Positions 1 through 7,455 of a DNA stretch of 64,000 nucleotides are shown piece by piece; positions within the stretch are counted from its first letter, which is position 1; every line of letters begins with the position of its first letter. Under the pieces are notes generated by a model that did not search any database, was not told where the DNA came from, and saw only the letters and a list, made by a program, of their open reading frames with translations. The position numbers were made by a program, and so were the translations under genes. The DNA is from Flavobacterium sp. (GTDB lineage: Bacteria; Bacteroidota; Bacteroidia; Flavobacteriales; Flavobacteriaceae), in assembly GCF_027484705.1 (NCBI RefSeq), contig NZ_JAIXSL010000010.1, forward strand, positions 105,557 to 169,556, given 5' to 3'.

Positions 1-548
1 TTTACGACGCAACAGTTTCCTGCCGCTAAAGCCGGAGCTATTTTCCAAGTGGCCATTAATAGCGGGAAATTCCATGGAATGATTTGTCCTACAACGCCTA
101 AAGGTTCGCTCAGACAAATGCTGACCGTATTTTCATCGTGTTCTGAAATACTACCTTCTTCAGCGCGGATCACGCCTGCAAAATAACGGAAGTGATCGAT
201 CACTAAAGGCAAATCGGCGGCACGTGTTTCGCGGATGGCTTTTCCGTTGTCGATGGTTTCTACGATCGCGAGGTATTCTAAGTTTTCTTCGATGACATTC
301 GCAATTTTATTCAACAGATTGCTTCGGTGCGCTGCGGATGTTTTTCCCCAGGTTTTGAATGCTTCGTGTGCGGCATCGAGTGCGAGATTGATGTCTGCTT
401 TGGTTGATCTCGCAGCTTTAGTGAACACTTTTCCGTCAATCGGGGAAACATTTTCGAAATACTCACCACCTACTGGTGGAACAAATTTCCCACCGATAAA
501 ATTGTCATACTGTGCCTTAAATTGAGGTCTTTGTACTATGTTACTCAT
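1..548 (-). CDS. Aldehyde dehydrogenase (NAD-dependent), 5' part only
   Basis: The gene starts with ATG at 548 (reading leftward) and runs off the left edge, so only the first 182 residues of an enzyme normally about 500 residues long are visible. The visible part has the N-terminal ALDH pattern: a YDNFIGGKF-type opening, a PIDGKVFTKAARS segment, the helical region with AHEAFKTWGKTS, and the motif IIPWNFPLLMATWKIAPALA, whose PWNFP carries the asparagine that stabilises the oxyanion in ALDH catalysis. Family members oxidise aldehydes to acids with NAD(P)+; the substrate cannot be told because the catalytic Cys region is outside the window. It is divergent from pheT, with 275 bp between. A CAAATTTA (573-580), the reverse of TAAATTTG, could be its -7 element. 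Confidence 0.93.
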   Translation of the reverse strand, partial: MSNIVQRPQFKAQYDNFIGGKFVPPVGGEYFENVSPIDGKVFTKAARSTKADINLALDAAHEAFKTWGKTSAAHRSNLLNKIANVIEENLEYLAIVETIDNGKAIRETRAADLPLVIDHFRYFAGVIRAEEGSISEHDENTVSICLSEPLGVVGQIIPWNFPLLMATWKIAPALAAGNCCVV

Positions 549-572
549 GTTTTATAGTTTTTTTGGTTTGTC

Positions 573-580
573 CAAATTTA
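573..580 (-). promoter_or_regulatory. Possible -7 element of the aldehyde dehydrogenase gene
   Basis: Read on the minus strand this is TAAATTTG, matching the Bacteroidota consensus TAnnTTTG, 24 bases before the start codon. No clear TTG is seen at the expected 17-23 base spacing, so the call rests on one box only. Confidence 0.35.
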
Positions 581-787
581 ATTTCATCAGGACCATTCGA
601 ATAGCACAATTCGTTCAACTAATAGCATGAAATTACCACATCCACGTTTTATAACTTATTTTTTTAATTGATTCGTAAAATTGATGGCTTTAATTTAACG
701 GATTCCTATTTTTGAAACCAAATTAATCCGGTTTTCTCAATCCTAAAAAACCAAAAAAAATTGTTTCGGGTTCCCACGCGCAATTCC

Positions 788-795
788 TATATTTG
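788..795 (+). promoter_or_regulatory. -7 promoter element before pheT
   Basis: TATATTTG matches the Bacteroidota consensus TAnnTTTG and lies 28 bases upstream of the pheT ATG. A TTG at 761-763 is 24 bases upstream, slightly longer than the usual spacing, so the -33 box is uncertain. Confidence 0.55.
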
Positions 796-823
796 CACGC
801 GCATTTAAGACTTATTTAGCATT

Positions 824-3244
824 ATGAAAATCTCGTACAACTGGTTAAAACAATTTATCAAAATCGATTGGAAATCTGATGAAACTGCCGCTTTGCTGAC
901 CGACTTGGGTCTTGAGGTGGAAGTCGTTGAAAAATATCAATCCGTCAAAGGCGGTTTAGAAGGTATTGTCGTAGGTCACGTACTCACTTGCGTACAGCAT
1001 CCGAATGCCGACCGTTTGAAAGTGACGACCGTTGATTTGGGCGATGGCGCTCCGGTGCAGATCGTTTGTGGTGCTAGTAACGTAGCCGCCGGACAGAAAG
1101 TACCAGTCGCTACGATTGGAACGACTTTATACGACAAAGACGGAAATTCATTCGTGATCAAAAAAGGGAAAATCCGCGATGAGGAAAGCCACGGGATGAT
1201 CTGCGCTGAAGACGAATTAGGTTTGGGAACAAGCCACGAAGGCATTATGGTTCTTGATGCGAACCTGAAACCCGGAACTTCCGTCGCCAAAGTATTCAAA
1301 ATAGAAAACGACGAAATATTCGAGATTGGTCTGACACCAAACCGTGCCGACGCCATGAGCCATTTAGGAACCGCAAGGGATTTACGCGCAGGATTAATCC
1401 AAAGCGGTGTGAATGTGGAATTGATTACGCCATCGGTCAGCAATTTCAGAATCGACAAACGCACGCTCAAAATTGACGTGAAAATTGACAATAATAAATT
1501 AGCACCGCGCTATTGCGGCGTTACGATTTCAGGAATCAAAGTGAAACCTTCTCCCGAATGGTTGCAAAACCGTCTGAAATCAATCGGATTGAATCCGAAA
1601 AACAATATTGTTGACGTTACGAATTATGTGCTTCACGAACTCGGACAGCCTTTACACGCTTTTGATGCTTCGAAAATCAACGGGAAAATTGTGGTGAAAA
1701 CGTTGCCAAGCGGAACCAAATTCACGACGCTTGACGATATCGAGAGAACCTTGCACGAAGAAGATCTGATGATTTGCGACGACAAAGGACCAATGTGCAT
1801 TGCCGGTGTTTTTGGCGGTAAAGATTCGGGAGTCACTGAAAACACCACGAACATCTTTTTGGAAAGTGCTTATTTCAATCCTGTGAGCATTCGTAAAACG
1901 GCGAAAAGACATAGTTTGAGCACTGATGCTTCGTTTCGTTTTGAAAGAGGCATCGACCCGACTATTACAGAATATGCGCTGAAACGTGCGGCTTTGTTGA
2001 TTCAGGAAGTGGCCGGCGGCGAGATCACTTCGGACGTCATCGATATTTATCCTAAGAAAATAGATGATTTTCCTGTGTTTTTGAATTTTGCCAAAACCGC
2101 GAAACTCGTCGGGCAGGAATTGTCCAAAGAAATCATCAAGAAGATTTTGGCTTCGCTTGATATTAAAGTGAACAGCGTGACTGATGCCGGTTTGGGATTG
2201 ACGATTCCAGCTTATCGCGTGGATGTTCAGAGAGAAATCGATGTGATTGAGGAAATCCTTCGCGTGTATGGTTACAATAACATCAACTTCACGAAAAAAC
2301 TCAATGCGACCGTTTCGAATTCGGCGCGCACGGAAGATTATAAAGTGCAGAATATCGTGGCGACGCAATTGAACTCGAATGGGTTCCATGAAATGATGGC
2401 CAATTCGTTGACCTCGCCCGAATATGTGGCGCTTTCTGAAATGCTCAAGGAAGAACACAACGTGACGATGTTGAATCCGTTGAGTAATGATTTGTCGACG
2501 ATGCGTCAATCTTTATTGTTTTCAGGATTGGAGGCCATTTCATACAACATCAACCGTAGAAATTCAGATTTGAAATTATTCGAATTCGGAAAATCTTACC
2601 ACAAATACGAGTCAGGTTACGAGGAATTGAAGCACTTGACGTTATTCCTTTCGGGAAACCGAACTTCAGAAAACTGGACGAGCCCGCAAAAACCGACGGA
2701 TTTTTTCTTTTTCAAAGGTTATGTCGATGCGATCGTTGCAAGACTTGGTTTGGAAAAAATCAAAATCGAACCCGTAAAATCGGATGTTTTCGCTGAAGGC
2801 GTAGCGATGGTAATTGGCGAGGAAATTTTAGTCGAATTTGGTACAATCAAAAAATCGATCCTCAAACATTTCGACATCAAACAGGAAGTTTTGTTTGCGG
2901 ATTTCAACTGGAATCTGGTGTTGAAACAGGTTTCGAATAAAATCAAATTTGCCGACATTCCGAAATATCCAGAAGTCAGAAGAGATTTGGCTTTGCTGCT
3001 GGACGAAAACGTAGCATTCGATGCGGTGTATAAAATCGCGCGCCAAACGGAGAAATCATTGTTGAAGAACATTTTATTGTTCGACGTGTATACCGGAAAT
3101 AATTTACCTGAAGGCAAGAAATCATACGCCGTGAGCTTTACATTACAAGATACCTCCAAGACACTGACCGACGAGCAGATTGACAAAGTGATGGGCAAAC
3201 TGCAGAAGAATTTAGCGGCGGAACTGGGCGCGACATTGCGATAA
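824..3244 (+). CDS. pheT: Phenylalanine--tRNA ligase beta subunit
   Basis: At 806 residues this is the normal length of bacterial PheT, which pairs with PheS to charge tRNA-Phe in the cytoplasm. Domains in order: an N-terminal MKISYNWLKQFI start, an EMAP-like tRNA-binding domain at about 40-150 (GLEGIVVGHV, HPNADRLKV), the B3/B4 editing region at about 210-380 (APRYCGVTISG, FDASKINGKIVV), the B5 domain at about 400-470, the catalytic-like core (EEILRVYGYNNI), and a C-terminal ferredoxin-like anticodon-binding domain from about 710 (KYPEVRRDLALLL). pheS is not adjacent, as is usual in this group. No hairpin terminator is visible after the stop; a palindromic repeat begins 3 bases later. Confidence 0.98.
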   Translation: MKISYNWLKQFIKIDWKSDETAALLTDLGLEVEVVEKYQSVKGGLEGIVVGHVLTCVQHPNADRLKVTTVDLGDGAPVQIVCGASNVAAGQKVPVATIGTTLYDKDGNSFVIKKGKIRDEESHGMICAEDELGLGTSHEGIMVLDANLKPGTSVAKVFKIENDEIFEIGLTPNRADAMSHLGTARDLRAGLIQSGVNVELITPSVSNFRIDKRTLKIDVKIDNNKLAPRYCGVTISGIKVKPSPEWLQNRLKSIGLNPKNNIVDVTNYVLHELGQPLHAFDASKINGKIVVKTLPSGTKFTTLDDIERTLHEEDLMICDDKGPMCIAGVFGGKDSGVTENTTNIFLESAYFNPVSIRKTAKRHSLSTDASFRFERGIDPTITEYALKRAALLIQEVAGGEITSDVIDIYPKKIDDFPVFLNFAKTAKLVGQELSKEIIKKILASLDIKVNSVTDAGLGLTIPAYRVDVQREIDVIEEILRVYGYNNINFTKKLNATVSNSARTEDYKVQNIVATQLNSNGFHEMMANSLTSPEYVALSEMLKEEHNVTMLNPLSNDLSTMRQSLLFSGLEAISYNINRRNSDLKLFEFGKSYHKYESGYEELKHLTLFLSGNRTSENWTSPQKPTDFFFFKGYVDAIVARLGLEKIKIEPVKSDVFAEGVAMVIGEEILVEFGTIKKSILKHFDIKQEVLFADFNWNLVLKQVSNKIKFADIPKYPEVRRDLALLLDENVAFDAVYKIARQTEKSLLKNILLFDVYTGNNLPEGKKSYAVSFTLQDTSKTLTDEQIDKVMGKLQKNLAAELGATLR

Positions 3245-3246
3245 TT

Positions 3247-3338
3247 ATGGCACGTGGGCCACACGGATAACGCAGATTTACACGGATACAATAAATTTTA
3301 TCGGCGTAAACCCTTAAAATCCGCACCATCAGCGTTCC
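3247..3338. repeat. Degenerate palindromic intergenic repeat (GGCACG...CACGGAT type)
   Basis: The left half (from 3247) has GGCACG, ACGGAT, CGCAGAT and CACGGATA blocks in the same order as the repeat at 39502. The right half (ATCCGCACCATCAGCG, about 3319-3334) is a worn inverted copy of the left end. It fills most of the gap between pheT and the next gene. It has no coding potential I can support. Confidence 0.6.
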
Positions 3339-3376
3339 TTTTTCTTCGTTATGATTTAACCAATGAAAGAAAAAAT

Positions 3377-3384
3377 TATATTTG
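3377..3384 (+). promoter_or_regulatory. -7 promoter element
   Basis: TATATTTG fits TAnnTTTG and lies 33 bases before the ATG at 3418. A TTTAAC at 3355-3360 sits at about the right distance for a weak -33 box. Confidence 0.5.
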
Positions 3385-3417
3385 TGTATCAAATTATTAA
3401 TCTAAACACACGATAAA

Positions 3418-3807
3418 ATGAAAATCAAATCTTTAGCCATCGTACTGTTCGTATTGGCGATCAACAGCGTAAGCGCACAATCCACTATGGACAAATGGCC
3501 GGCCATCAAGACATTCCACGAAGTCATGTCGCAAACGTTCCATCCATCAGAAGAAGGTAATTTGCAGCCCATCAAAACCCGTTCGGAAGAATTGATGAAT
3601 AAAGCGGTCGATGTATTAAAATCGGACATTCCCGCAGATTACAAAACTCCTGCTATTTTGGCTTCGGCTGAAAAACTGCAACTCAAAGCCAAAGCCTTGC
3701 ACAAAATGGTCGTAGCCAAAGCATCGGATGCCGACATCAAAAAAGCATTGTCGGATCTTCACGATGTTTTTCATGATATTGTCGGACTTTGTTCCGAGAA
3801 AAAATAA
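3418..3807 (+). CDS. Small exported all-helical protein, cytochrome b562/c'-like fold suspected
   Basis: This 129-residue protein starts with a clear signal peptide (MKIKSLAIVLFVLAINSVSAQ, cut after A20 or Q21). The mature part is predicted helical throughout and rich in Lys, Ala, His and Asp. It has FHEVMSQTFHPSEEGN near its start and LHDVFHDIVGLC at its end. The size, signal peptide, helix-turn layout and His residues near both ends recall periplasmic four-helix bundles such as cytochrome b562, but there is no CXXCH haem-attachment motif and I cannot assign ligands. It has its own promoter-like box and sits alone between two palindromic repeats. The gene is certain; the fold idea is inference. 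Confidence 0.82.
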   Translation: MKIKSLAIVLFVLAINSVSAQSTMDKWPAIKTFHEVMSQTFHPSEEGNLQPIKTRSEELMNKAVDVLKSDIPADYKTPAILASAEKLQLKAKALHKMVVAKASDADIKKALSDLHDVFHDIVGLCSEKK

Positions 3808-3837
3808 GAAATCCTAGACCGAAGTGGTGAATCAAAA

Positions 3838-3905
3838 TTTAGCCACGGATTTGCGAATAAAAGTTTGAATGCTATTTCAAAAAAATTCGTGAATCCGTGG
3901 CTAAA
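3838..3905. repeat. Palindromic repeat with 21-bp inverted arms
   Basis: The left arm at 3838-3858 (TTTAGCCACGGATT...) and the right arm at 3885-3905 (...AATCCGTGGCTAAA) are inverted copies matching at 19 of 21 positions, separated by 26 bases. There is no T-run after the right arm, so it is not a typical intrinsic terminator. It resembles the common intergenic CACGGAT repeats of Flavobacteria. Confidence 0.75.
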
Positions 3906-3954
3906 ATCTTTTCAACAAATGCGAAATCCTAAATCTAAATGTAAAATTAAATTT

Positions 3955-3962
3955 TACCTTTG
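3955..3962 (+). promoter_or_regulatory. -7 promoter element
   Basis: TACCTTTG fits TAnnTTTG and lies 22 bases before the ATG at 3985. No convincing -33 TTG is visible at the usual distance. Confidence 0.5.
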
Positions 3963-3984
3963 GCCTTTCAAAAAATAAGACATT

Positions 3985-4533
3985 ATGGTTTATAAATTCA
4001 GAGTAATTCTCGACACTGAAGAAGATATTTTTAGAGACATTGCCATTCTTGAGGACGATACTTTAGAGGATTTGCACAATGCGATTGTAAATGCTTTTGA
4101 TTTTGACGGAATGGAACTGGCTTCATTTTACACTTGCGACAACCAATGGAATCAGGATGAGGAAATTCCTCTTTTTGATACAGGCGATGTGGCCGGCGAA
4201 ATGAAAACCATGGCGGACTATCCGCTCGCTTCGATTCTTGATAAAGAGCACACCAAAATCATTTACGTCTACGATTTCCTTAACATGTGGACGTTCCTTG
4301 TGGAATTGGCCGCAATCGAAGAAGTTGCTGTGAATGAAACTTACCCAAGTACTTTATTTTCGCACGGAATCATGCCGTTGGATGCGACAGACAAATCGTT
4401 TGAAGCCGATATGACCGATGACATTTACGGCGAATTTGAAGACGATCTTGACGAAGACGACCTGGATATGTTTGACGATAATGAAGGCGGCGAAAGCTTT
4501 GAGGATTATGGGTTTGAGGAGAATTGGAATTAG
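3985..4533 (+). CDS. Plasmid pRiA4b ORF-3-like family protein
   Basis: This 182-residue protein begins MVYKFRVILDTEEDIFRDI and continues with DTLEDLHNAIVNAFDFDGMELASFY, the pattern of the pRiA4b ORF-3 domain (a beta-grasp-like domain). It is single-domain and cytoplasmic, with no signal peptide. The last 30 or so residues are extremely acidic (runs of Asp and Glu with few basic residues), ending in ENWN. The biochemical role of the family is not established. It has its own -7-like element, and a repeat-rich stretch follows it. Confidence 0.82.
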   Translation: MVYKFRVILDTEEDIFRDIAILEDDTLEDLHNAIVNAFDFDGMELASFYTCDNQWNQDEEIPLFDTGDVAGEMKTMADYPLASILDKEHTKIIYVYDFLNMWTFLVELAAIEEVAVNETYPSTLFSHGIMPLDATDKSFEADMTDDIYGEFEDDLDEDDLDMFDDNEGGESFEDYGFEENWN

Positions 4534-4535
4534 TC

Positions 4536-4580
4536 ATAAGTCACTAAGGTTCTAAGTCGCTAAGGTTCTGAGGTTTTTGA
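4536..4580 (+). repeat. Left CTAAGGTT repeat (two 16-bp direct units)
   Basis: Two near-identical 16-base units, TCACTAAGGTTCTAAG (4541-4556) and TCGCTAAGGTTCTGAG (4557-4572), lie just upstream of the four-helix-bundle gene. An inverted counterpart follows that gene at 4970-5009. Confidence 0.7.
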
Positions 4581-4581
4581 G

Positions 4582-4589
4582 TATCTTTG
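4582..4589 (+). promoter_or_regulatory. -7 promoter element of the four-helix-bundle gene
   Basis: TATCTTTG fits TAnnTTTG and is 21 bases upstream of the ATG at 4611, directly behind the direct repeat. A start within this box (TTG at 4587) is therefore unlikely. Confidence 0.5.
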
Positions 4590-4610
4590 AGATGTCTAAT
4601 CCATACAACC

Positions 4611-4970
4611 ATGAGCAATTACAGAAATCTATTAGTGTGGCAAAAAGCCATGAGCCTGACCACAATCATTTACCAATCAACAAATCAATTTCCTAAAGAA
4701 GAAATTTTCGGATTAACTTCACAAATCAGAAGAGCATCAATTTCAATTCCAAGTAATATTGCCGAAGGATACGGAAGGGATAGCAATAAAGAATATTTGC
4801 GTTTTTTAAACTTTTCGATTAGTTCTCTTTTTGAATTACAAACCCAACTTGAGATTGCCAAAAACATTACTTATTTAAAAGAGACCGAATTTAATAACTT
4901 ATATGAAGACAGCCGTGAATTAGAACGGATGCTGGTTTCATTCATAAACAAAATTAAAGAACGAAATTAA
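4611..4970 (+). CDS. Four-helix bundle protein (23S rRNA intervening-sequence / S23 family)
   Basis: The preferred ATG at 4611 gives 119 residues starting MSNYRNLLVWQKAM; a longer reading from TTG 4587 would start inside the promoter box. The sequence has the family hallmarks: an N-terminal NLLVWQKAM helix, FPKEEIFGLTSQIRRASISIPSNIAEGYGR in the middle, and a hydrophobic helix with LRFLNFSISSLFELQTQLEIA. The family was first seen as ORFs inside 23S rRNA insertions of spirochaetes; the same fold occurs in the Avd accessory protein of diversity-generating retroelements. Its cellular job in free-standing form is unknown. Inverted CTAAGGTT repeats flank this copy. No reverse transcriptase or rRNA is nearby. 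Confidence 0.92.
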   Translation: MSNYRNLLVWQKAMSLTTIIYQSTNQFPKEEIFGLTSQIRRASISIPSNIAEGYGRDSNKEYLRFLNFSISSLFELQTQLEIAKNITYLKETEFNNLYEDSRELERMLVSFINKIKERN

Positions 4971-5009
4971 AAACCTTAGTGCCTGAGCGCCCTTAACCTT
5001 AGAACCTTT
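4970..5009 (-). repeat. Right CTAAGGTT repeat, inverted relative to 4536-4580
   Basis: AACCTTAG occurs twice here (4982-ish and 4994-ish, each read as CTAAGGTT on the minus strand), with AGAACCTT at the end. It is the inverted partner of the repeat upstream of the four-helix-bundle gene and fills the gap before the next ORF. Confidence 0.65.
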
Positions 5010-5017
5010 CATAAAAA

Positions 5018-6076
5018 ATGATCAATTTATACAACACCCACATCGAAAACCTTTCGATCCACAGAGTCGGAAACAAAAGCCGCAACGAAGCCATTTTCCT
5101 TTCGGAACAGCCTTACAACCTCAATGATGAAGTCGTTCCTTTGCTCAAGGAATATTTCTTCAAGCCTTTTCGCGAAAAAGAGGAAAACTATTTCCAGTTT
5201 GCACATGAAGTTGATTTGGATTACAATGACATGTACAAACTCGCATCGGAAGTTTTCGACAATCCTAGTGCAATTCATGAAGTTTCGAAAAAAATCACCA
5301 AGCATTTGTTTGAGCAGTCGAACCATCCGCACATCAAGAATGGTGAAGTGTATGTGACTTATCTGACGAACCTCAACATCGACAACAATGTCGTGGATGC
5401 GATTGGAATTTTCAAAAGCGAAATACAGGCTGATTTTATGCAGTTTGAGGAAAAAGGCAACACGCTTGAAATGATTTTGCAGCAAGGCATCAACCTTAAC
5501 AAACTAGATAAAGGCTGTCTGATTTTCAATTATAAAAAAGAAGAAGGTTATAAAATTCTGACCGTGGATTCCAACCGATATGATGCGAGATATTGGCTTG
5601 AACATTTCCTTTCCGTGGATGCTTTTGAGGACGAGAATTTCATCACCAAAAAATACCTGAAGTTCTGCCAAGGTTTTGCCAAAGACGTTGTTTTTCCTGC
5701 CGAGGACAAGAAAGAAGAAGTGATGTTTATGAACCGTTCGGTGAATTATTTTGCGAAAAATGATCAGTTCGAAGAAACGAATTTCCTCAATGAAGTGCTA
5801 GACAATCCTGATTTGATTCCGGAATTCAAAAACTACAAAGTCGATAAAGGCGAAAAATACAGCATCGAAGACGTGACGACATTCCCGATTGCGAATGCTG
5901 CGGTTTCTGATGCGCGAAAATCGATTAAAAACGTCATCAATCTTGATACGCACATCCAAATCAAAATGGATTTCATCAACCCCGAAAGCGCCGAGAAATA
6001 TGTCGAAAAAGGCTGGGATGAAGAAAAGCAGATGTATTATTATCTGGTGTATTTCAACAAAGAACAGAAAAGCTAG
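5018..6076 (+). CDS. Nucleoid-associated protein, NdpA/YejK family
   Basis: This 352-residue cytoplasmic protein begins MINLYNTHIENLSIHRVGNKS and fits the 37-kDa nucleoid-associated family in length and pattern, with SEQPYNLNDEVVPLLKEYFFKPF near the start and a C-terminal region ending in the EKYVEKGWDEEKQMYYYLVYF segment. YejK of E. coli binds the nucleoid; its precise function is not well defined. The gene follows the repeat-flanked four-helix-bundle gene by 47 bases and ends at a strong intrinsic terminator. Confidence 0.9.
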   Translation: MINLYNTHIENLSIHRVGNKSRNEAIFLSEQPYNLNDEVVPLLKEYFFKPFREKEENYFQFAHEVDLDYNDMYKLASEVFDNPSAIHEVSKKITKHLFEQSNHPHIKNGEVYVTYLTNLNIDNNVVDAIGIFKSEIQADFMQFEEKGNTLEMILQQGINLNKLDKGCLIFNYKKEEGYKILTVDSNRYDARYWLEHFLSVDAFEDENFITKKYLKFCQGFAKDVVFPAEDKKEEVMFMNRSVNYFAKNDQFEETNFLNEVLDNPDLIPEFKNYKVDKGEKYSIEDVTTFPIANAAVSDARKSIKNVINLDTHIQIKMDFINPESAEKYVEKGWDEEKQMYYYLVYFNKEQKS

Positions 6077-6097
6077 AAGCTTTATTTCAATGAATTA

Positions 6098-6130
6098 AAT
6101 CCTCAAAGGCAAAACCGTTGGGGATTTTTT
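6098..6130 (+). terminator. Intrinsic terminator after the NdpA-like gene
   Basis: AATCCTCAA (6098-6106) pairs with TTGGGGATT (6118-6126), with one G-T pair, and is followed by a T-run. Confidence 0.8.
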
Positions 6131-6241
6131 GTGTTTTGTAAGTATTGAATTACTCTTTCGTTAAAAAAAAGCATTTCATCGATATAATTTGCTTTTTACC
6201 AGCTACTTAGCTAGGTTTGATTTCTTAATGCACCCCAGATT

Positions 6242-6484
6242 ATGAAAGCATCCCAAACCAAACCCCTGCAGACCGTCGGAAAAGTATGGTGCGCCTTTTT
6301 TGGCCATAGGTTTTATACCTCGCGTAATGTGACCGACCATTTCAAGGAATACAAATGCAGCCATTGCCAGCTCGAACTGACCAATGACGAGAAAGGGCAT
6401 AAAATCTATTTAACGCCTGAGCTTAAAGACATTAATGAAACGCTGGTCAACTTCTACCAAAGAAGGCATCACTTGGTATCATAA
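6242..6484 (+). CDS. Small conserved zinc-ribbon-like protein
   Basis: This 80-residue basic protein has a WCAFFGHRF segment followed about 15 residues later by YKCSHCQLEL, a CxxC pair. Together with the upstream Cys/His these could form a metal-binding ribbon. It lacks a signal peptide and membrane segments. I do not know a function; it could be a small nucleic-acid-binding or regulatory protein. It begins 166 bases after the NdpA-like gene, beyond a terminator, so it is probably a separate transcription unit. Confidence 0.72.
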   Translation: MKASQTKPLQTVGKVWCAFFGHRFYTSRNVTDHFKEYKCSHCQLELTNDEKGHKIYLTPELKDINETLVNFYQRRHHLVS

Positions 6485-6552
6485 TTTGATGTCGTAATTG
6501 GTAACTTTTCCATAACTTGTTCGTCGAATACGCAATCTCAAAAACGAACACT

Positions 6553-7449
6553 TTGGAAACCATCCTCAGCATTGAAAACCTCAACAAACGTTTCGGCCCG
6601 ATCCACGCCGTGAAGAACGTTTCCCTCGAAATACAAAAAGGCAATGTCTACGGAATTCTAGGCCCTAACGGCTCCGGAAAATCAACGACTTTGGGTATTG
6701 TCTTAAACGTCGTCAACAAAACATCAGGAAATTATTCGTGGTTTGGAGGCACAATGCAAACCCATGAAGCTTTGAAGAAAGTCGGCGCCATCATAGAACG
6801 CCCGAACTTTTATCCTTATATGACCGCGCGCGAAAACCTCGAACTGGTCTGTAAAATTAAAGGTATTCCGTATACCAAAGTGCATGAAAAGCTCGAATTG
6901 GTGGGCTTGTTAGATCGTGAAAACAGCAAGTTCAGTACTTTTTCGCTTGGGATGAAACAGCGTTTGGCGATTGCTTCTGCCCTATTGAACGATCCTGAAA
7001 TCTTAATTCTTGACGAACCCACTAACGGTCTTGATCCGCAAGGCATCCATCAGATCCGCGACATCATCAAACTGATTGCAGCACAAGGAACCACTATTTT
7101 ATTGGCTTCGCACCTTCTTGATGAAGTCGAGAAAGTCTGCACGCACGTTCTCGTATTGCGTAAAGGCGAAGTTCTTTACTCCGGCCGCGTCGACGGTATG
7201 TCTTCTAACGAAGGTTTTTTTGAATTGCAAAGCGATGATTTGGCGCAATTGAAATCTGCGTTATTATCAATTCCCGCGATTGAAAAATGCACCGAAGAAA
7301 ATGGAAAAATTCTCGCCTATCTCAAACAGCCGCTGGAAGCCAAAGAACTGAACCGCATCCTGTTTGAGGAAAAAATCGTACTGAACCATCTCGTGAAACG
7401 CAAACACAGCCTCGAAGAACAATTCCTGGCGCTGACCAACAAATCCTAA
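6553..7449 (+). CDS. ABC transporter ATP-binding protein
   Basis: The ATPase subunit of an ABC-2-type exporter. With a TTG start at 6553 the protein begins (M)ETILSIENLNKRFGP, the standard opening of this family; an earlier in-frame TTG at 6517 would add 12 atypical residues. Seen in order: Walker A GPNGSGKST (about 37-45), a Q-loop/RPNFYPYMTARENL region, the signature FSLGMKQRLAIA, Walker B ILILDEPTNGLDP and the H-loop LLASHLLDEVEK. The C-terminal 80 residues form the usual accessory region of bacitracin/lantibiotic-type exporters. It is followed 6 bases later by the permease gene, so the two form an operon. The substrate is unknown. Confidence 0.95.
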   Translation: METILSIENLNKRFGPIHAVKNVSLEIQKGNVYGILGPNGSGKSTTLGIVLNVVNKTSGNYSWFGGTMQTHEALKKVGAIIERPNFYPYMTARENLELVCKIKGIPYTKVHEKLELVGLLDRENSKFSTFSLGMKQRLAIASALLNDPEILILDEPTNGLDPQGIHQIRDIIKLIAAQGTTILLASHLLDEVEKVCTHVLVLRKGEVLYSGRVDGMSSNEGFFELQSDDLAQLKSALLSIPAIEKCTEENGKILAYLKQPLEAKELNRILFEEKIVLNHLVKRKHSLEEQFLALTNKS

Positions 7450-7455
7450 ACCGCC

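Noticed and set aside
235..525. 96-residue plus-strand ORF opposite the aldehyde dehydrogenase
   Set aside because: It lies opposite a clear conserved gene and shows no recognisable feature.
1652..2509. 285-residue ORF antisense to pheT
   Set aside because: It lies wholly opposite the well-conserved pheT coding region and its protein has no domain, signal or plausible composition; it is a frame shadow.
3838..3905. Intrinsic terminator for the helical protein gene
   Set aside because: The arms are strong, but there is no T-run after the right arm, and the same arms resemble a dispersed repeat; I keep it as a repeat.
4536..5009. CRISPR array or tRNA-like array at the repeats near 4.5-5.0 kb
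   Set aside because: Only two direct units and one inverted pair, no regular spacers and no cas genes; not an array.
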